Positions 16,832 through 25,424 of a DNA stretch of 64,000 nucleotides are shown one piece after another. The DNA is from Solitalea koreensis (lineage in GTDB: Bacteria > Bacteroidota > Bacteroidia > Sphingobacteriales > Sphingobacteriaceae). Under the pieces are notes generated by a model. It was not told the origin of the DNA. It was given only the letters and a program-made list of their open reading frames with translations, and did not search any database. The stretch's first letter is position 1, and the number at the start of each line of letters is the position of its first letter. The translations under genes and the position numbers were made by a program. The DNA lies in NCBI RefSeq assembly GCF_900182575.1, contig NZ_FXSZ01000004.1, positions 62,001-126,000 on the forward strand, given 5' to 3'.

Positions 16832-16852
16832 CAAACCGTTACAGGCAATGCC
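16832..16852. repeat. Third ACCGTTA core
   Basis: CAAACCGTTA followed by CAGGCAATGCC matches the cores at 15384 and 16264 (ACCGTTAgnnGCAATCCC). Upstream GC-rich sequence (16740-16830) may form an imperfect hairpin, but I could not trace clean arms. From here to 17040 I see nothing else. Confidence 0.4.
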
Positions 16853-17040
16853 AAATTCATGTTTTTTAACGCTTACCACTTCCTAAAAGCGAGATTTCAA
16901 TCGACCTCTTTTTAATTCAAACTGAACTTTTATTAAGTTAAAAATACTACAACCCATTGATTATCAAATAATTATGATTAATTTGAGGTTGGTAATTGAA
17001 AATTCAAATTTTAATTATGTTTAACCTAAAGTAAGACATT

Positions 17041-17577
17041 ATGAAAATTCTCAGACTATTTTTGCTCAGCTTATTTATGATAATAATCTGTAGCTCAGCC
17101 ATTAATGCACAACAATTAGGGGTCAGGTCAGGATGGAATTTCTCTAAGGTCACCGGTGGAGACTTGCCTGATAAAGACAATAATAATGGATGGTACATTG
17201 GGGTCACCTATGAAATGCCTTTCATCGTAAAAGACCTGCTTTATTTAGTGCCGGAAGTGCAGTACTCACAACAAGGTTTTGGAAATGTTAATCTTGATTA
17301 TATCAGTGTTCCGATACTTGCAAAAATATACCTCGTTAAAATAATTAGCCTGGAATTAGGACCGCAATTTGGTTTCAATATAGGTGACAATGCTCCGGCA
17401 GATTTAAATTATAGCATTAAAACTTTCGATCCAGCTTGGGCAGCCGGATTGGCTATCAATTTACCTTTTAGACTTTCCATCAGCGGACGCTATGTAGGCA
17501 GTTTTAGCGAAGTTGTAGAAGGTACCGGTTCTAAAAACATGCTTTTTCAAGCTGGTTTATCTTTTAGATTTAAATAA
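17041..17577 (+). CDS. PorT-like outer membrane beta-barrel protein
   Basis: A 178-residue exported protein with a signal peptide ending near INAQQ (residue 22) and an eight-stranded-type barrel thereafter, seen as alternating strands ending in aromatic residues and a C-terminal FRFK-like final strand (LFQAGLSFRFK). The N-terminal LGVRSGWNFSKVTGGD fits the outer-membrane beta-barrel families common in Bacteroidota (PorT/OMP_b-brl_2). Members are structural or of unknown function. The gene is alone and ends in a strong terminator. Confidence 0.8.
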   Translation: MKILRLFLLSLFMIIICSSAINAQQLGVRSGWNFSKVTGGDLPDKDNNNGWYIGVTYEMPFIVKDLLYLVPEVQYSQQGFGNVNLDYISVPILAKIYLVKIISLELGPQFGFNIGDNAPADLNYSIKTFDPAWAAGLAINLPFRLSISGRYVGSFSEVVEGTGSKNMLFQAGLSFRFK

Positions 17578-17603
17578 ACAATCACAGTACAAGGATCTTG
17601 TAA

Positions 17604-17640
17604 AAAAATCTTCGGCTAAAATCCGAAGATTTTTTGTTTT
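17604..17640 (+). terminator. Terminator after the barrel protein gene
   Basis: AAAAATCTTCGG (17604-17615) and CCGAAGATTTTT (17623-17634) pair across CTAAAAT, followed by more T residues. Confidence 0.9.
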
Positions 17641-17759
17641 ACATGATTGTTTCAATGAATTTTCCAGTCAAAAAATTAGTTATAATAAGCGAATTTTTGT
17701 TGCAGAAACTAATTAAAGAAATGGTAAGCAGACAAGGATAAAGCCTTGCTATTTATCTA

Positions 17760-18308
17760 TTAAAATGTGGAATACTTAAATTTTTGGCCGCCCACCGAGG
17801 CTTCGTACATTACACCGCCTTTTTGCTGGGTAAAAATCATAATTCCGTTTGTATACTTTGCATTTGCTGAAGCACCTGATTTTGCCGCCACAGCTGAAGC
17901 CTGTGCTGAGAATTCAACTTTATTGGCTTTGAAATGATCCAGAGCTTCCTTGTTTTCAAAAAATATGAGTTCCCTGTATGCTTGTCCCCCAAATTGAAAA
18001 CCTACTGTTACTTGTGACATCTTCGCTTTTCCTACCATTTTGCCTTTTTCATAAACGATACCATTTCCAGAGGCACCACCCACGCCCACTGCTCCCTTGC
18101 CAACATTGGGAAGAATCACATATCCATAGGCCCCTTCAAACACATTTTTCAATAAGGGATCAGTATGAATAAAATCGGCTTTGGCACTGTCACAATCAGC
18201 AATTATTTTTTTTTCTTTGTCTGATTGAGCTACAGCAACAGTTGCAATTAATAATAAGGAAAATATCATTATTGATTGCGCAAATGTGGTAACGAGGTAC
18301 TTTTTCAT
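17760..18308 (-). CDS. SYLF (YSC84) domain lipid-binding protein, exported
   Basis: A 182-residue protein with an N-terminal signal peptide (hydrophobic run ending VAVAQS near 28) and one SYLF domain filling the rest: AYGYVILPNVGKGAVGVGGASGNGIVYE, then MSQVTVGFQFGGQAYRELIFF and the C-terminal KGGVMYEASVGGQKFKY. SYLF domains bind phosphoinositides in eukaryotes; in bacteria they are periplasmic with unknown ligands. The ATG at 18308 is preferred over a TTG at 18317. It is a single gene convergent with the barrel protein gene. Confidence 0.85.
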   Translation of the reverse strand: MKKYLVTTFAQSIMIFSLLLIATVAVAQSDKEKKIIADCDSAKADFIHTDPLLKNVFEGAYGYVILPNVGKGAVGVGGASGNGIVYEKGKMVGKAKMSQVTVGFQFGGQAYRELIFFENKEALDHFKANKVEFSAQASAVAAKSGASANAKYTNGIMIFTQQKGGVMYEASVGGQKFKYSTF

Positions 18309-18524
18309 AGCGGTCAATATTTAATGAATAATTATAAGGACAGATCGCCTTTCACAACTAATTGATATTAAAGTTAATATATAATTGTCTGAAAATGTTT
18401 TAACTCAAAAAAAAATCATTCAAATTAGTCAGTTAAATAAGGGGTTTTAAAACAGAGATGCAATCATTTCATGCTATACTATATTGCAACGCCAATAAAA
18501 CCATTGAATCATATATTTTAAACC

Positions 18525-18923
18525 ATGATAGTACCAGTAGTACCAACCGACAGAGAAATAATTGAAGGAGAGATTGCAAGCTACTGGATGGATGATGATG
18601 GAGTTTTAGTCTCCTTGTCCAAAAGTCCTAAACGCACCGTTGAAAACATTCGAGGGAATGTTGAGCTGGTAAAACGAATTACCGGCAATAAGAGAGTTCC
18701 CTTGTTGATTTACTTGTCGAACTCACCCGTTCCGGATAAAGAAACGCGTAAGTTTTCTACCACTCAATTGCCTGTTATTTATTCGGCAATGGCCATGGTT
18801 TCCCAACCAGGTCTTGCAACGTTCATAATGAATATACTCTTCAGTTTAAAGCCGCCTCCAATTCCGATGAAATCGTTTACTGATGATAAGGAAGCTAAAG
18901 AATGGTTGAAACAGTATTTGTAA
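18525..18923 (+). CDS. SpoIIAA/STAS-like domain protein (DUF7793-type)
   Basis: A 132-residue soluble protein. The pattern EIASYWMDDDGVLVSLSKSPKRTVENIRGNVELVKRITGNKRVPLLIYLS matches small Bacteroidota proteins with a STAS/SpoIIAA-like fold, in which an alternating strand-helix unit ends in a conserved Y or Y-L-S strand and a C-terminal F-x-D-x-x-E-A-x-x-W-L helix (SFTDDKEAKEWLKQYL), all visible here. Function unknown, possibly regulatory. It stands alone, divergent from the SYLF gene. Confidence 0.65.
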   Translation: MIVPVVPTDREIIEGEIASYWMDDDGVLVSLSKSPKRTVENIRGNVELVKRITGNKRVPLLIYLSNSPVPDKETRKFSTTQLPVIYSAMAMVSQPGLATFIMNILFSLKPPPIPMKSFTDDKEAKEWLKQYL

Positions 18924-18979
18924 AGGTGAGCGTGAATATTCCAACCAAATAAGCGTTAATCACATAATACTATGCAGTT

Positions 18980-19348
18980 TTGTATCACACTTTAGATCTC
19001 TTTTTCATGATTCTGCATCCGTGCATTATCATTTTCAATCTATTTGGATGGATATGGAAAAAAACGCGCAAAGCTAATCTTGTACTGTTGTTGCTTACTG
19101 CGAGTTCATGGTTTGTCTTGGGTATATTTAAAGGGATTGGCTACTGTCCTCTTACTGATTGGCATTGGCAGGTGCTTCGAAAACTTGGACAATACAATCT
19201 TCCTAATTCTTATATCAAGTACCTTTTACTACGTCTTACCGGCATTGATTTAAATGATCGATTGATTGACATTGTTACGGTCACATCTTTTTTTGTGGCG
19301 CTTGGATTTTCAGTTTATTTCAACCTTAAGAAGAAGTCAAAATCTTAA
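18980..19348 (+). CDS. DUF2784 membrane protein
   Basis: A 122-residue integral membrane protein with three to four helices. The GYCPLTDWHWQVLRKLG motif after the second helix is diagnostic of DUF2784, including the conserved cysteine and tryptophans. The start is TTG at 18980 because the first helix (LDLFFMILHPCIIIF) begins before the next ATG at 19007. Function is unknown. It converges on the ABC exporter gene and shares its terminator. Confidence 0.8.
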   Translation: MYHTLDLFFMILHPCIIIFNLFGWIWKKTRKANLVLLLLTASSWFVLGIFKGIGYCPLTDWHWQVLRKLGQYNLPNSYIKYLLLRLTGIDLNDRLIDIVTVTSFFVALGFSVYFNLKKKSKS

Positions 19349-19362
19349 GCCGACAATAAATA

Positions 19363-19394
19363 AAAGACCCAATAGATTTGCTATTGGGCCTTTT
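19363..19394. terminator. Bidirectional terminator between convergent genes
   Basis: AAAAG-ACCCAATAG and CTATTGGGC-CTTTT pair across ATTTG, with A-run on the left and T-run on the right so that it can serve both the DUF2784 gene and the minus-strand ABC exporter. Confidence 0.85.
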
Positions 19395-19396
19395 CA

Positions 19397-21154
19397 TTAT
19401 TGTTCAAATACTTCTTCCTTTTCGCCGATCTGTTGTCTCCACATGGCGTAGTACAAGCCTTTTTGATCCAGTAATTCGTGGTGACGGCCTGCTTCGGTTA
19501 TTCGGCCTTTTTCCAATACGAAAATCCGGTCGGCATGCATTATAGTGCTTAAACGGTGCGCTATAAGAATAGTGATGTGATCAGATACTTCCGATACTTC
19601 ACGAATGGTTTTGCTGATTTCTTCTTCGGTTAACGAATCCAGAGAAGAGGTGGCCTCATCAAAAACCAATAAGTCAGGTCGACGGAGCAAGGCTCTTGCA
19701 ATCGATAAACGTTGTTTCTCTCCACCCGAAACCTTAACACCGCCTTCACCAATTAAAGTGTCAAGTCCTTTATCGGCACGAGCCAGTAGGGTGTGACAGG
19801 CGGCTTTATGCAGCACGTTCATACATTCTTCATCGCTAGCATCAGGGCGCACGAATTTCAGGTTTTCACGAATGCTGCCCGAAAACAGTTGGGTGTCTTG
19901 CGTAACAAAGCCTATTTTTTCACGGAGTTCATCCAGATCGATTTTCGAACTGTTGATGGCATTGTATGAAATCTTTCCTTCGCCTGGTTGATACAACCCC
20001 ACCAACAGTTTAACCAGAGTGGATTTGCCGGCGCCTGACGGGCCAACAAAAGCAATCGTTTCCCCTTTTTCTACCTTAAATGAGATGTCGGTTATTGCAT
20101 TCCGGTTGGATGACTGATGTTTGAATGAAACATTGTCAAATTCAAGCAGATGGATTCGATCAACCAAGACAGGGTTAACTGGTTTAACATCTTTTTTAGT
20201 ATTCAGAATATCTTCAAAGTTATTCAGTGAAACTTCAGCCTCACGGTAGGTATTGATGATGTTTCCGAGCTCTTGTAATGGTCCGAAAATGAAGAACGAG
20301 TAGAACATTAGCGTAAGAAATTGCCCCGGTGTAATTTGACCCTTAAAGATGAGGAAGATCATTAAACCGACAATGCTTGTACGCAATAAGTTGACTAACG
20401 TACCTTGTATAAAGCTCAGGCTTCTGATGAATTTAACTTTGCGCAATTCAAGACCAAGTATTTTAACGGTAGTTCCGTTTAATCGCTCGATTTCCTGTTT
20501 ACCCAATCCTAAACTTTTTACCAATTCAATATTACGTAATGATTCGGTTGTTGATCCGGCTAAAGCAGTTGTTTCTGCTACGATCGTTTTCTGTACTTTT
20601 TTAATACGCTTACTTAAAACAGAGCTGATGAAGCCAAGTAAAGGAATAGCTGCAAAAAATACCGGGGCAATAATCCAGTGTACCCTGACGGCATAAACCG
20701 TAACAATTACGATTCCGATAATGGATACAAAAAGGATATTGATAAAGGCGCTGATCAATTTTTCTACATCGGTACGTACTTTTTGCAGTTTGCCCAATGT
20801 TTCACCGCTGCGCTGATCTTCAAAAATCTGATAGGGTAACTCCAAAGAATGGCTCAATCCGTCGGTATACATTTGTGCACCTACTTTTTGCACGATCACA
20901 TTCACAAAGTAATCCTGAAAATTTTTGGCTACACGTGATACAAAGGCAACCCCGACCATAGCAAGCAACAAAAGGCCGGCACCCTTATAAAATTCATCAG
21001 AATTTGCGGTTTTTGCCTTCACAATATATCCGTCCATCATATGGCCGAATATATAAGGGTCCATCATAGAGAACGATTGGTTGATAGTCGCCAGTACGAG
21101 TGCCAGCGCGAGCAATCCTTTATATTGTTTGAGGTAAGAATAGAGAATCTTCAT
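19397..21154 (-). CDS. ABC exporter, fused permease and ATPase (MsbA/MDR type)
   Basis: A 585-residue half-transporter. Residues 1-320 form the six-helix exporter domain starting MKILYSYLKQYKGLLALALV. The ATPase has Walker A GPSGAGKST near 371, signature VSGGEKQR near 475, Walker B LLVFDEATSSLD near 497 and the H-loop AHRLSTI near 532. A degenerate signature (VSGGE instead of LSGGQ) is acceptable in the family. Drug, lipid or peptide export is possible; no neighbour fixes the substrate. The gene is transcribed alone. Confidence 0.88.
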   Translation of the reverse strand: MKILYSYLKQYKGLLALALVLATINQSFSMMDPYIFGHMMDGYIVKAKTANSDEFYKGAGLLLLAMVGVAFVSRVAKNFQDYFVNVIVQKVGAQMYTDGLSHSLELPYQIFEDQRSGETLGKLQKVRTDVEKLISAFINILFVSIIGIVIVTVYAVRVHWIIAPVFFAAIPLLGFISSVLSKRIKKVQKTIVAETTALAGSTTESLRNIELVKSLGLGKQEIERLNGTTVKILGLELRKVKFIRSLSFIQGTLVNLLRTSIVGLMIFLIFKGQITPGQFLTLMFYSFFIFGPLQELGNIINTYREAEVSLNNFEDILNTKKDVKPVNPVLVDRIHLLEFDNVSFKHQSSNRNAITDISFKVEKGETIAFVGPSGAGKSTLVKLLVGLYQPGEGKISYNAINSSKIDLDELREKIGFVTQDTQLFSGSIRENLKFVRPDASDEECMNVLHKAACHTLLARADKGLDTLIGEGGVKVSGGEKQRLSIARALLRRPDLLVFDEATSSLDSLTEEEISKTIREVSEVSDHITILIAHRLSTIMHADRIFVLEKGRITEAGRHHELLDQKGLYYAMWRQQIGEKEEVFEQ

Positions 21155-21297
21155 AATTTATGTTCAATGAAAGAAAAAAAGACATCCTGTCTATTACATC
21201 AATTTTGCATTAAGTAAAATAACAAAGAAACATCAAGAAAGATTGATGTTGGAACAAGTTTTTGTCAGAGAACAAAAAAGATGAAAAAACGAATAAC

Positions 21298-21801
21298 TCA
21301 ATGCGGCAATTTATCTCTGAAATAGCCATATACCCATGTTCCGACTATAGCGCTTAACAGCGTAATAGCAATTACCGGAAATCCGGCTCCAATTTGAGCG
21401 AATAATGGTCCCGGGCAAGCACCGGTTAGGGCCCAGCCTAAGCCAAAAATTAGCCCTCCAATGATTTGCCCTTTATTAAATGTTTTATCATGAAAAACAA
21501 CTTTCTCTCCGGATAACGTTTTGATGTTGAGTTTCTTGATAAGAAATATGGAAATGATCCCCACCACTACCGCAGAACCGATTATGCCGTACATATGAAA
21601 CGACTGCAAACGAAACATCTCCTGAATACGAAACCAGGAAATAATTTCAGCTTTAACAAATACAATTCCGAACAAAATCCCAATAACTAAGTATTTTAAG
21701 TTGCCGATAAATCTTTCGCTTGTATGCAACTCATTAGGCGATTCGCATTCAATGGGATGCTCAATTACAAATTCTTCTTGTTCGTTTAGTTCTTTGCCCA
21801 T
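21298..21801 (-). CDS. YeeE/YedE (TsuA-type) sulfur transporter, second half
   Basis: A 167-residue membrane protein with about four helices preceded by a hydrophilic N-terminal tail (EEFVIEHPIECESP). The motif GLGWALTGACPGPLF contains the conserved cysteine of the C-terminal half of YeeE/TsuA, which in the thiosulfate channel TsuA relays thiosulfate through persulfide-like interactions. It starts 4 bp after the first half, and the two proteins probably form one transporter. This split arrangement (DUF6691 partner) is common in Bacteroidota and Proteobacteria. Last gene of the sulfur operon. Confidence 0.85.
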   Translation of the reverse strand: MGKELNEQEEFVIEHPIECESPNELHTSERFIGNLKYLVIGILFGIVFVKAEIISWFRIQEMFRLQSFHMYGIIGSAVVVGIISIFLIKKLNIKTLSGEKVVFHDKTFNKGQIIGGLIFGLGWALTGACPGPLFAQIGAGFPVIAITLLSAIVGTWVYGYFRDKLPH

Positions 21802-21805
21802 AACA

Positions 21806-22369
21806 TTAAAACAATTTGAAGAGATAAGGAAAAATAAACCAGGTCATCGCAAACCCTCCAACCATGAATGATAGTGTTGCGATTAACGAAGGCCATTGCA
21901 AATTAGAAAGCCCCATGATGGCATGACCGGAGGTACAGCCACCTGCATAGCGAGTTCCGAAGCCTACCATAAATCCACCCAAAATCATAAAGACCAGTCC
22001 CTTCAAGGTAAATAGCTGATCGAAACTGAAAATATCAGCAGGCATTAAGTGTGAAAAGTCGGTAATGCCAATTGCTTTCAAATCAGTAACAGTAGAGGAG
22101 CTAATGGCTACTGGAGTGGGATTGCTGAGGAAGAATGCCGCTATAAAGCCTCCTAATGCAATACCTGTAACGAAGAAAAGATTCCACGATTCTTTTCTCC
22201 AATTATAGTTAAAGTAAGGAAGTTTAGCAGGAAGGCATGCCGAGCAGATGTGTCGTAAGGATGAAGAAATACCAAACGACTTATTGCCGATGAGCAAAAG
22301 TGCCGGCACCACTAGTCCAATAAGTGGCCCTGCAATATACCAGGGCCAAGGTTGTTTTACTATTTCCAT
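21806..22369 (-). CDS. YeeE/YedE (TsuA-type) sulfur transporter, first half
   Basis: A 187-residue membrane protein of about five helices. The motif GFGTRYAGGCTSGHAI carries the conserved cysteine of the N-terminal half of YeeE/TsuA thiosulfate transporters. A second C-x2-C-like pair (ICSACLP) lies near 41-44. It should pair with the product of the gene immediately downstream to import or export thiosulfate or another reduced sulfur species. It lies 60 bp behind the MBL-rhodanese gene in the same operon, which points to handling of sulfane sulfur. Confidence 0.85.
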   Translation of the reverse strand: MEIVKQPWPWYIAGPLIGLVVPALLLIGNKSFGISSSLRHICSACLPAKLPYFNYNWRKESWNLFFVTGIALGGFIAAFFLSNPTPVAISSSTVTDLKAIGITDFSHLMPADIFSFDQLFTLKGLVFMILGGFMVGFGTRYAGGCTSGHAIMGLSNLQWPSLIATLSFMVGGFAMTWFIFPYLFKLF

Positions 22370-22429
22370 TAGAGTTTACTCTGATTTTATGATAATTAAA
22401 ACTATAAACATGCTTATAGTCTTATTCTT

Positions 22430-23836
22430 TTAGCTCAATTTACTCTGGCAAACAAAATCAGTTTTAGGAACATCCGTTTTGGCAATTGCACCAAAACCAC
22501 CGGCAACTTCAGTAAAGTTATCGAAACCGCGAGCCTTTAAAATGGAAGCCGTAATCATAGAGCGATAACCACCGGCGCAGTGAATATAAAAATGCTCCTT
22601 ATGATTCATATTGCCTATCCAGTCATTGATAGAATCAAGCGGCTTATTATAGGCCTCTTCAACATGCTCTGCACGGTATTCGCTTTCTTTGCGAACATCA
22701 ATTACCTGAAGCGTGTCTTTTTTAAAGCGACTGGCAAATTCTTCAGCAGAAATAGTATCAATGGTTTCAACCTCTTCTCCTGAGTTTTTCCAGGCTTCAA
22801 AACCGCCATCCAAATACCCGATTGTATGATCATATCCTACACGAGCTAAACGCGTTACAGCTTCTTCTTCACGGCCCGGTTCTGTAATCAATAAAATGGG
22901 CTGTTTTAAATCGATCACTAAAGCGCCAACCCAAGCAGCAAATTGTCCGTCCAAGCCAATATTGATGGAGTTAGGAACATAACCTTTGGCAAATTCCTGA
23001 GGCTTGCGTGTATCAAGAACTAAGGCACCTTCGGCATCTGCTATTGTTTCGAATTCAGCAGGACTCAGTTTTCTTGATCCATGTTGCAATACCTCATCAA
23101 TACTATCATAGCCTTTTTTATTCATCAAGGCATTTTTAGGAAAATATTGAGGAGGAGGAAGAATTCCTGAGGTTACTTCTTTGATAAATTGTTCTTTGCT
23201 CATTGGTTGGAGCGCATAGTTAACCTGTTTTTGATGACCGAGTGTATCCCAGGTTTCTTTACTCATGTTTTTGCCACAAGCAGAACCGGCTCCATGCGCA
23301 GGATAAATAATCAAATCGTCAGGCAAGGTCATTACTTTGTTTCGCAATGAATCATAGAGCATTCCTGCCAGATCATTTTGGGTTAAGTCCGACTTAACGG
23401 CAAGATCCGGACGCCCAACGTCGCCAATGAATAAGGTGTCGCCACTGAATAAGCTGTAGTATTTTCCGTTCTCATCAATCAGTAAATAGCATGAAGATTC
23501 AGGAGTGTGGCCTGGCGTGTGCAAAACACGGATGGTAATGTTACCGAGTTTGAATTCTTCACCGTCGGTTGCTGTATGGCTTTCAAATCCGGTTTCGGCG
23601 GTTGGGCCATAAACTATTGTTGCTCCGGTTTTTTTGGCCAAATCAATATGACCTGAAACGAAATCAGCGTGGAAATGCGTTTCAAATACATATTTAATTG
23701 TGGCACCTTCTTTTTCAGCTTTTAAAATATAAGGAGCAACCTCACGCAAAGGATCAATGATGGCGGCTTCACCGTTTGATTCTATATAATAGGCGCCTTG
23801 CGCTAAACATCCTGTATAAATTTGTTCTACTTTCAT
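22430..23836 (-). CDS. Metallo-beta-lactamase/rhodanese fusion, persulfide dioxygenase-like
   Basis: A 468-residue cytoplasmic protein. The N-terminal MBL domain (1-235) has FETHFHADFVSGH, HTPGHTPESSCYL and FSGDTLFIGDVGRPDL, the pattern of ETHE1/Blh persulfide dioxygenases that turn glutathione- or other persulfides into sulfite. Two rhodanese domains follow: the first (about 255-350) lacks the catalytic cysteine (loop reads ITEPGREE), the second (about 360-460) keeps it in CAGGYRS at 420. Together these would move and oxidise sulfane sulfur. Neighbouring TauE and YeeE transporters fit export of the sulfite or thiosulfate made. Start ATG 23836. Confidence 0.9.
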   Translation of the reverse strand: MKVEQIYTGCLAQGAYYIESNGEAAIIDPLREVAPYILKAEKEGATIKYVFETHFHADFVSGHIDLAKKTGATIVYGPTAETGFESHTATDGEEFKLGNITIRVLHTPGHTPESSCYLLIDENGKYYSLFSGDTLFIGDVGRPDLAVKSDLTQNDLAGMLYDSLRNKVMTLPDDLIIYPAHGAGSACGKNMSKETWDTLGHQKQVNYALQPMSKEQFIKEVTSGILPPPQYFPKNALMNKKGYDSIDEVLQHGSRKLSPAEFETIADAEGALVLDTRKPQEFAKGYVPNSINIGLDGQFAAWVGALVIDLKQPILLITEPGREEEAVTRLARVGYDHTIGYLDGGFEAWKNSGEEVETIDTISAEEFASRFKKDTLQVIDVRKESEYRAEHVEEAYNKPLDSINDWIGNMNHKEHFYIHCAGGYRSMITASILKARGFDNFTEVAGGFGAIAKTDVPKTDFVCQSKLS

Positions 23837-23918
23837 AATTATAAATAAGTTCTAAGCAGTATGTACAATGTCTTGTATAGCCACTTAATAAAATATTAAG
23901 TTGAATTTTAAATTTCTC

Positions 23919-24518
23919 TCACATCTCACATTTCACCAAGTTTATAAACAGCTCTGTTCCCATTCTTGGTTTGATTGAATTATAACAATTTTCAAAAGTC
24001 TTAAACTCAAAATTACGTTTAAATAGCGAAGAGTACTCATCTGCATTTCCCCCAAAAGGAGGTCCGGGCATTTCAAATTCCCTATTGAATAATAAACCAA
24101 TAAGTTTTCCTTTTGGTTTTAGCAGCTGATACATCTGTTCTACATATTTATGACGTAAAGCAGGTTCCAATGCACAAAAAAAGGTTTGTTCAATGATTAA
24201 ATTATACTTTCCTTCTAATTTAAAAAAGTTGCCATGAACTATACTTAATCCGTTGCCTATATACGCATTCAGCTTTTCTTTCAAACGTTGAATAAGTGTT
24301 TGAGAGAGGTCAATTAATGTAATGTTGTTAAAACCTTGTTTTAATAGATATTCAGCTTCGTAAGCATTTCCACAACCGGGAATTAGGATGGCAATCGATT
24401 TGTCGTTCAATTGATCCACATAATTTTTTATCGGAGGGGATACCTCGCCGAGGTCCCATCCGGTATTATTCTGCTTATACCGTTCTTCCCAAAAGTGCTG
24501 ATCTAATGCCTCACTCAT
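23919..24518 (-). CDS. TPMT-family SAM-dependent thiol methyltransferase
   Basis: A 199-residue cytoplasmic methyltransferase. The N-terminus FWEERYKQNNTGWDLGEVSPP is the hallmark of the thiopurine methyltransferase/halide-thiol methyltransferase family, followed by the SAM-binding loop IPGCGNAYEAEYLL, the acidic DLS after strand 2, and the EQTFFCALEP segment. Bacterial relatives methylate sulfide, thiocyanate, selenite/tellurite or halides. Inside this sulfur operon, methylation of sulfide or other thiols to volatile methyl thiols is the likely role. Its start overlaps the end of the TauE gene by 4 bp (ATGA type), showing translational coupling. Confidence 0.88.
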   Translation of the reverse strand: MSEALDQHFWEERYKQNNTGWDLGEVSPPIKNYVDQLNDKSIAILIPGCGNAYEAEYLLKQGFNNITLIDLSQTLIQRLKEKLNAYIGNGLSIVHGNFFKLEGKYNLIIEQTFFCALEPALRHKYVEQMYQLLKPKGKLIGLLFNREFEMPGPPFGGNADEYSSLFKRNFEFKTFENCYNSIKPRMGTELFINLVKCEM

Positions 24519-25309
24519 TTTATAAATAATTCTTTAATGATGATGAATGATCCCATCACTAAAATAAACCAGCCAAAGGCAGGTTTCAATCGTTCTCCGC
24601 TGATTTTTTTTGACAGCTGACTGCCTGCCAATATACCAAATGCTGCTACTCCAAAGAACTTCAACATAAAACCCCAGGCCGAAGCTTGCATACCTGCGTG
24701 ATTGCTTAAAAATCCAATTAACGAATTGATTGCAATAATTACTAATGAGGTTCCAATTGCGCGTTTAATGGGAAGGTCGGCCATGATTACTAGTGCGGGA
24801 ATAATTAAAAAACCTCCGCCTGCACCAACAAGCCCGGTAATTTCTCCTACAAAAAAGCCCTGAGCAATTAATAAGATATTATTAGGAACATGGACTTCTT
24901 CAATTTCCGTATACTTTGGTTTTTTAATCATTGAGTAGGCTGCGAATACCATTACGACTGCAAATAAAATCAGTAGAAATAATGATTTGTTGACATGAAG
25001 AGAGCCAATCGAAAACATGTAATCTGGTATCAGCTTAACAAGATAGGTACGCGTAATGAATACGGAGAAAACGGAAGGTAAGCCAAACATCCTGACACTG
25101 CGCCAATCGATGTTGTTTTGCTTTAAATGGCTCACCGAGCCAACCAGGCTTGTTAAGCCAACAATAAATAAAGAGTAAGCTGTTGCCTGCACCGTGTCAA
25201 CATGAAACAGGTAAACTAATATAGGTACGGTGAGGATTGATCCCCCTCCGCCAATAAAACCCAAGGTAAGACCCATGATAATGGCTCCTAAGTATCCGAT
25301 TAACTCCAT
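24515..25309 (-). CDS. TauE/SafE-family sulfite exporter
   Basis: A 264-residue inner-membrane protein with about eight helices in two repeats, each beginning with a glycine-rich motif: GFIGGGGSILTVPILV near 18 and GLVGAGGGFLIIPALV near 160. These are typical TauE/SafE features. The family exports sulfite, sulfoacetate and related organosulfonates. It is the first gene of the five-gene operon tauE-TPMT-MBL/rhodanese-YeeE-YeeE, so export of sulfite produced by persulfide oxidation is a coherent job. No clear TAnnTTTG box was found upstream; a CATTTTTG lies near 25335. Confidence 0.88.
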   Translation of the reverse strand: MELIGYLGAIIMGLTLGFIGGGGSILTVPILVYLFHVDTVQATAYSLFIVGLTSLVGSVSHLKQNNIDWRSVRMFGLPSVFSVFITRTYLVKLIPDYMFSIGSLHVNKSLFLLILFAVVMVFAAYSMIKKPKYTEIEEVHVPNNILLIAQGFFVGEITGLVGAGGGFLIIPALVIMADLPIKRAIGTSLVIIAINSLIGFLSNHAGMQASAWGFMLKFFGVAAFGILAGSQLSKKISGERLKPAFGWFILVMGSFIIIKELFIK

Positions 25310-25372
25310 TTAGATGATTTTTGATTGGTATGCAAAAATGCTGATTAAACAAATAAATTGGTTATGCAATCC

Positions 25373-25408
25373 AAAAAAAGGGAAAGCCATTAAGCTTTCC
25401 CTTTTTTT
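25373..25408 (-). terminator. Terminator of the aminotransferase gene
   Basis: A perfect 15-bp stem (25373-25387 with 25394-25408; arms with GGGAAAGC and GCTTTCCC) and a 6-nt CATTAA loop, with A-run and T-run on either side. It lies after the minus-strand aminotransferase and before the sulfur operon. Confidence 0.9.
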
Positions 25409-25424
25409 GGAATAGGAACAGGTG

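Noticed and set aside
16661..16879. 72-codon minus-strand ORF
   Set aside because: It spans the third ACCGTTA core and GC-rich hairpin-like sequence and shows no family pattern.
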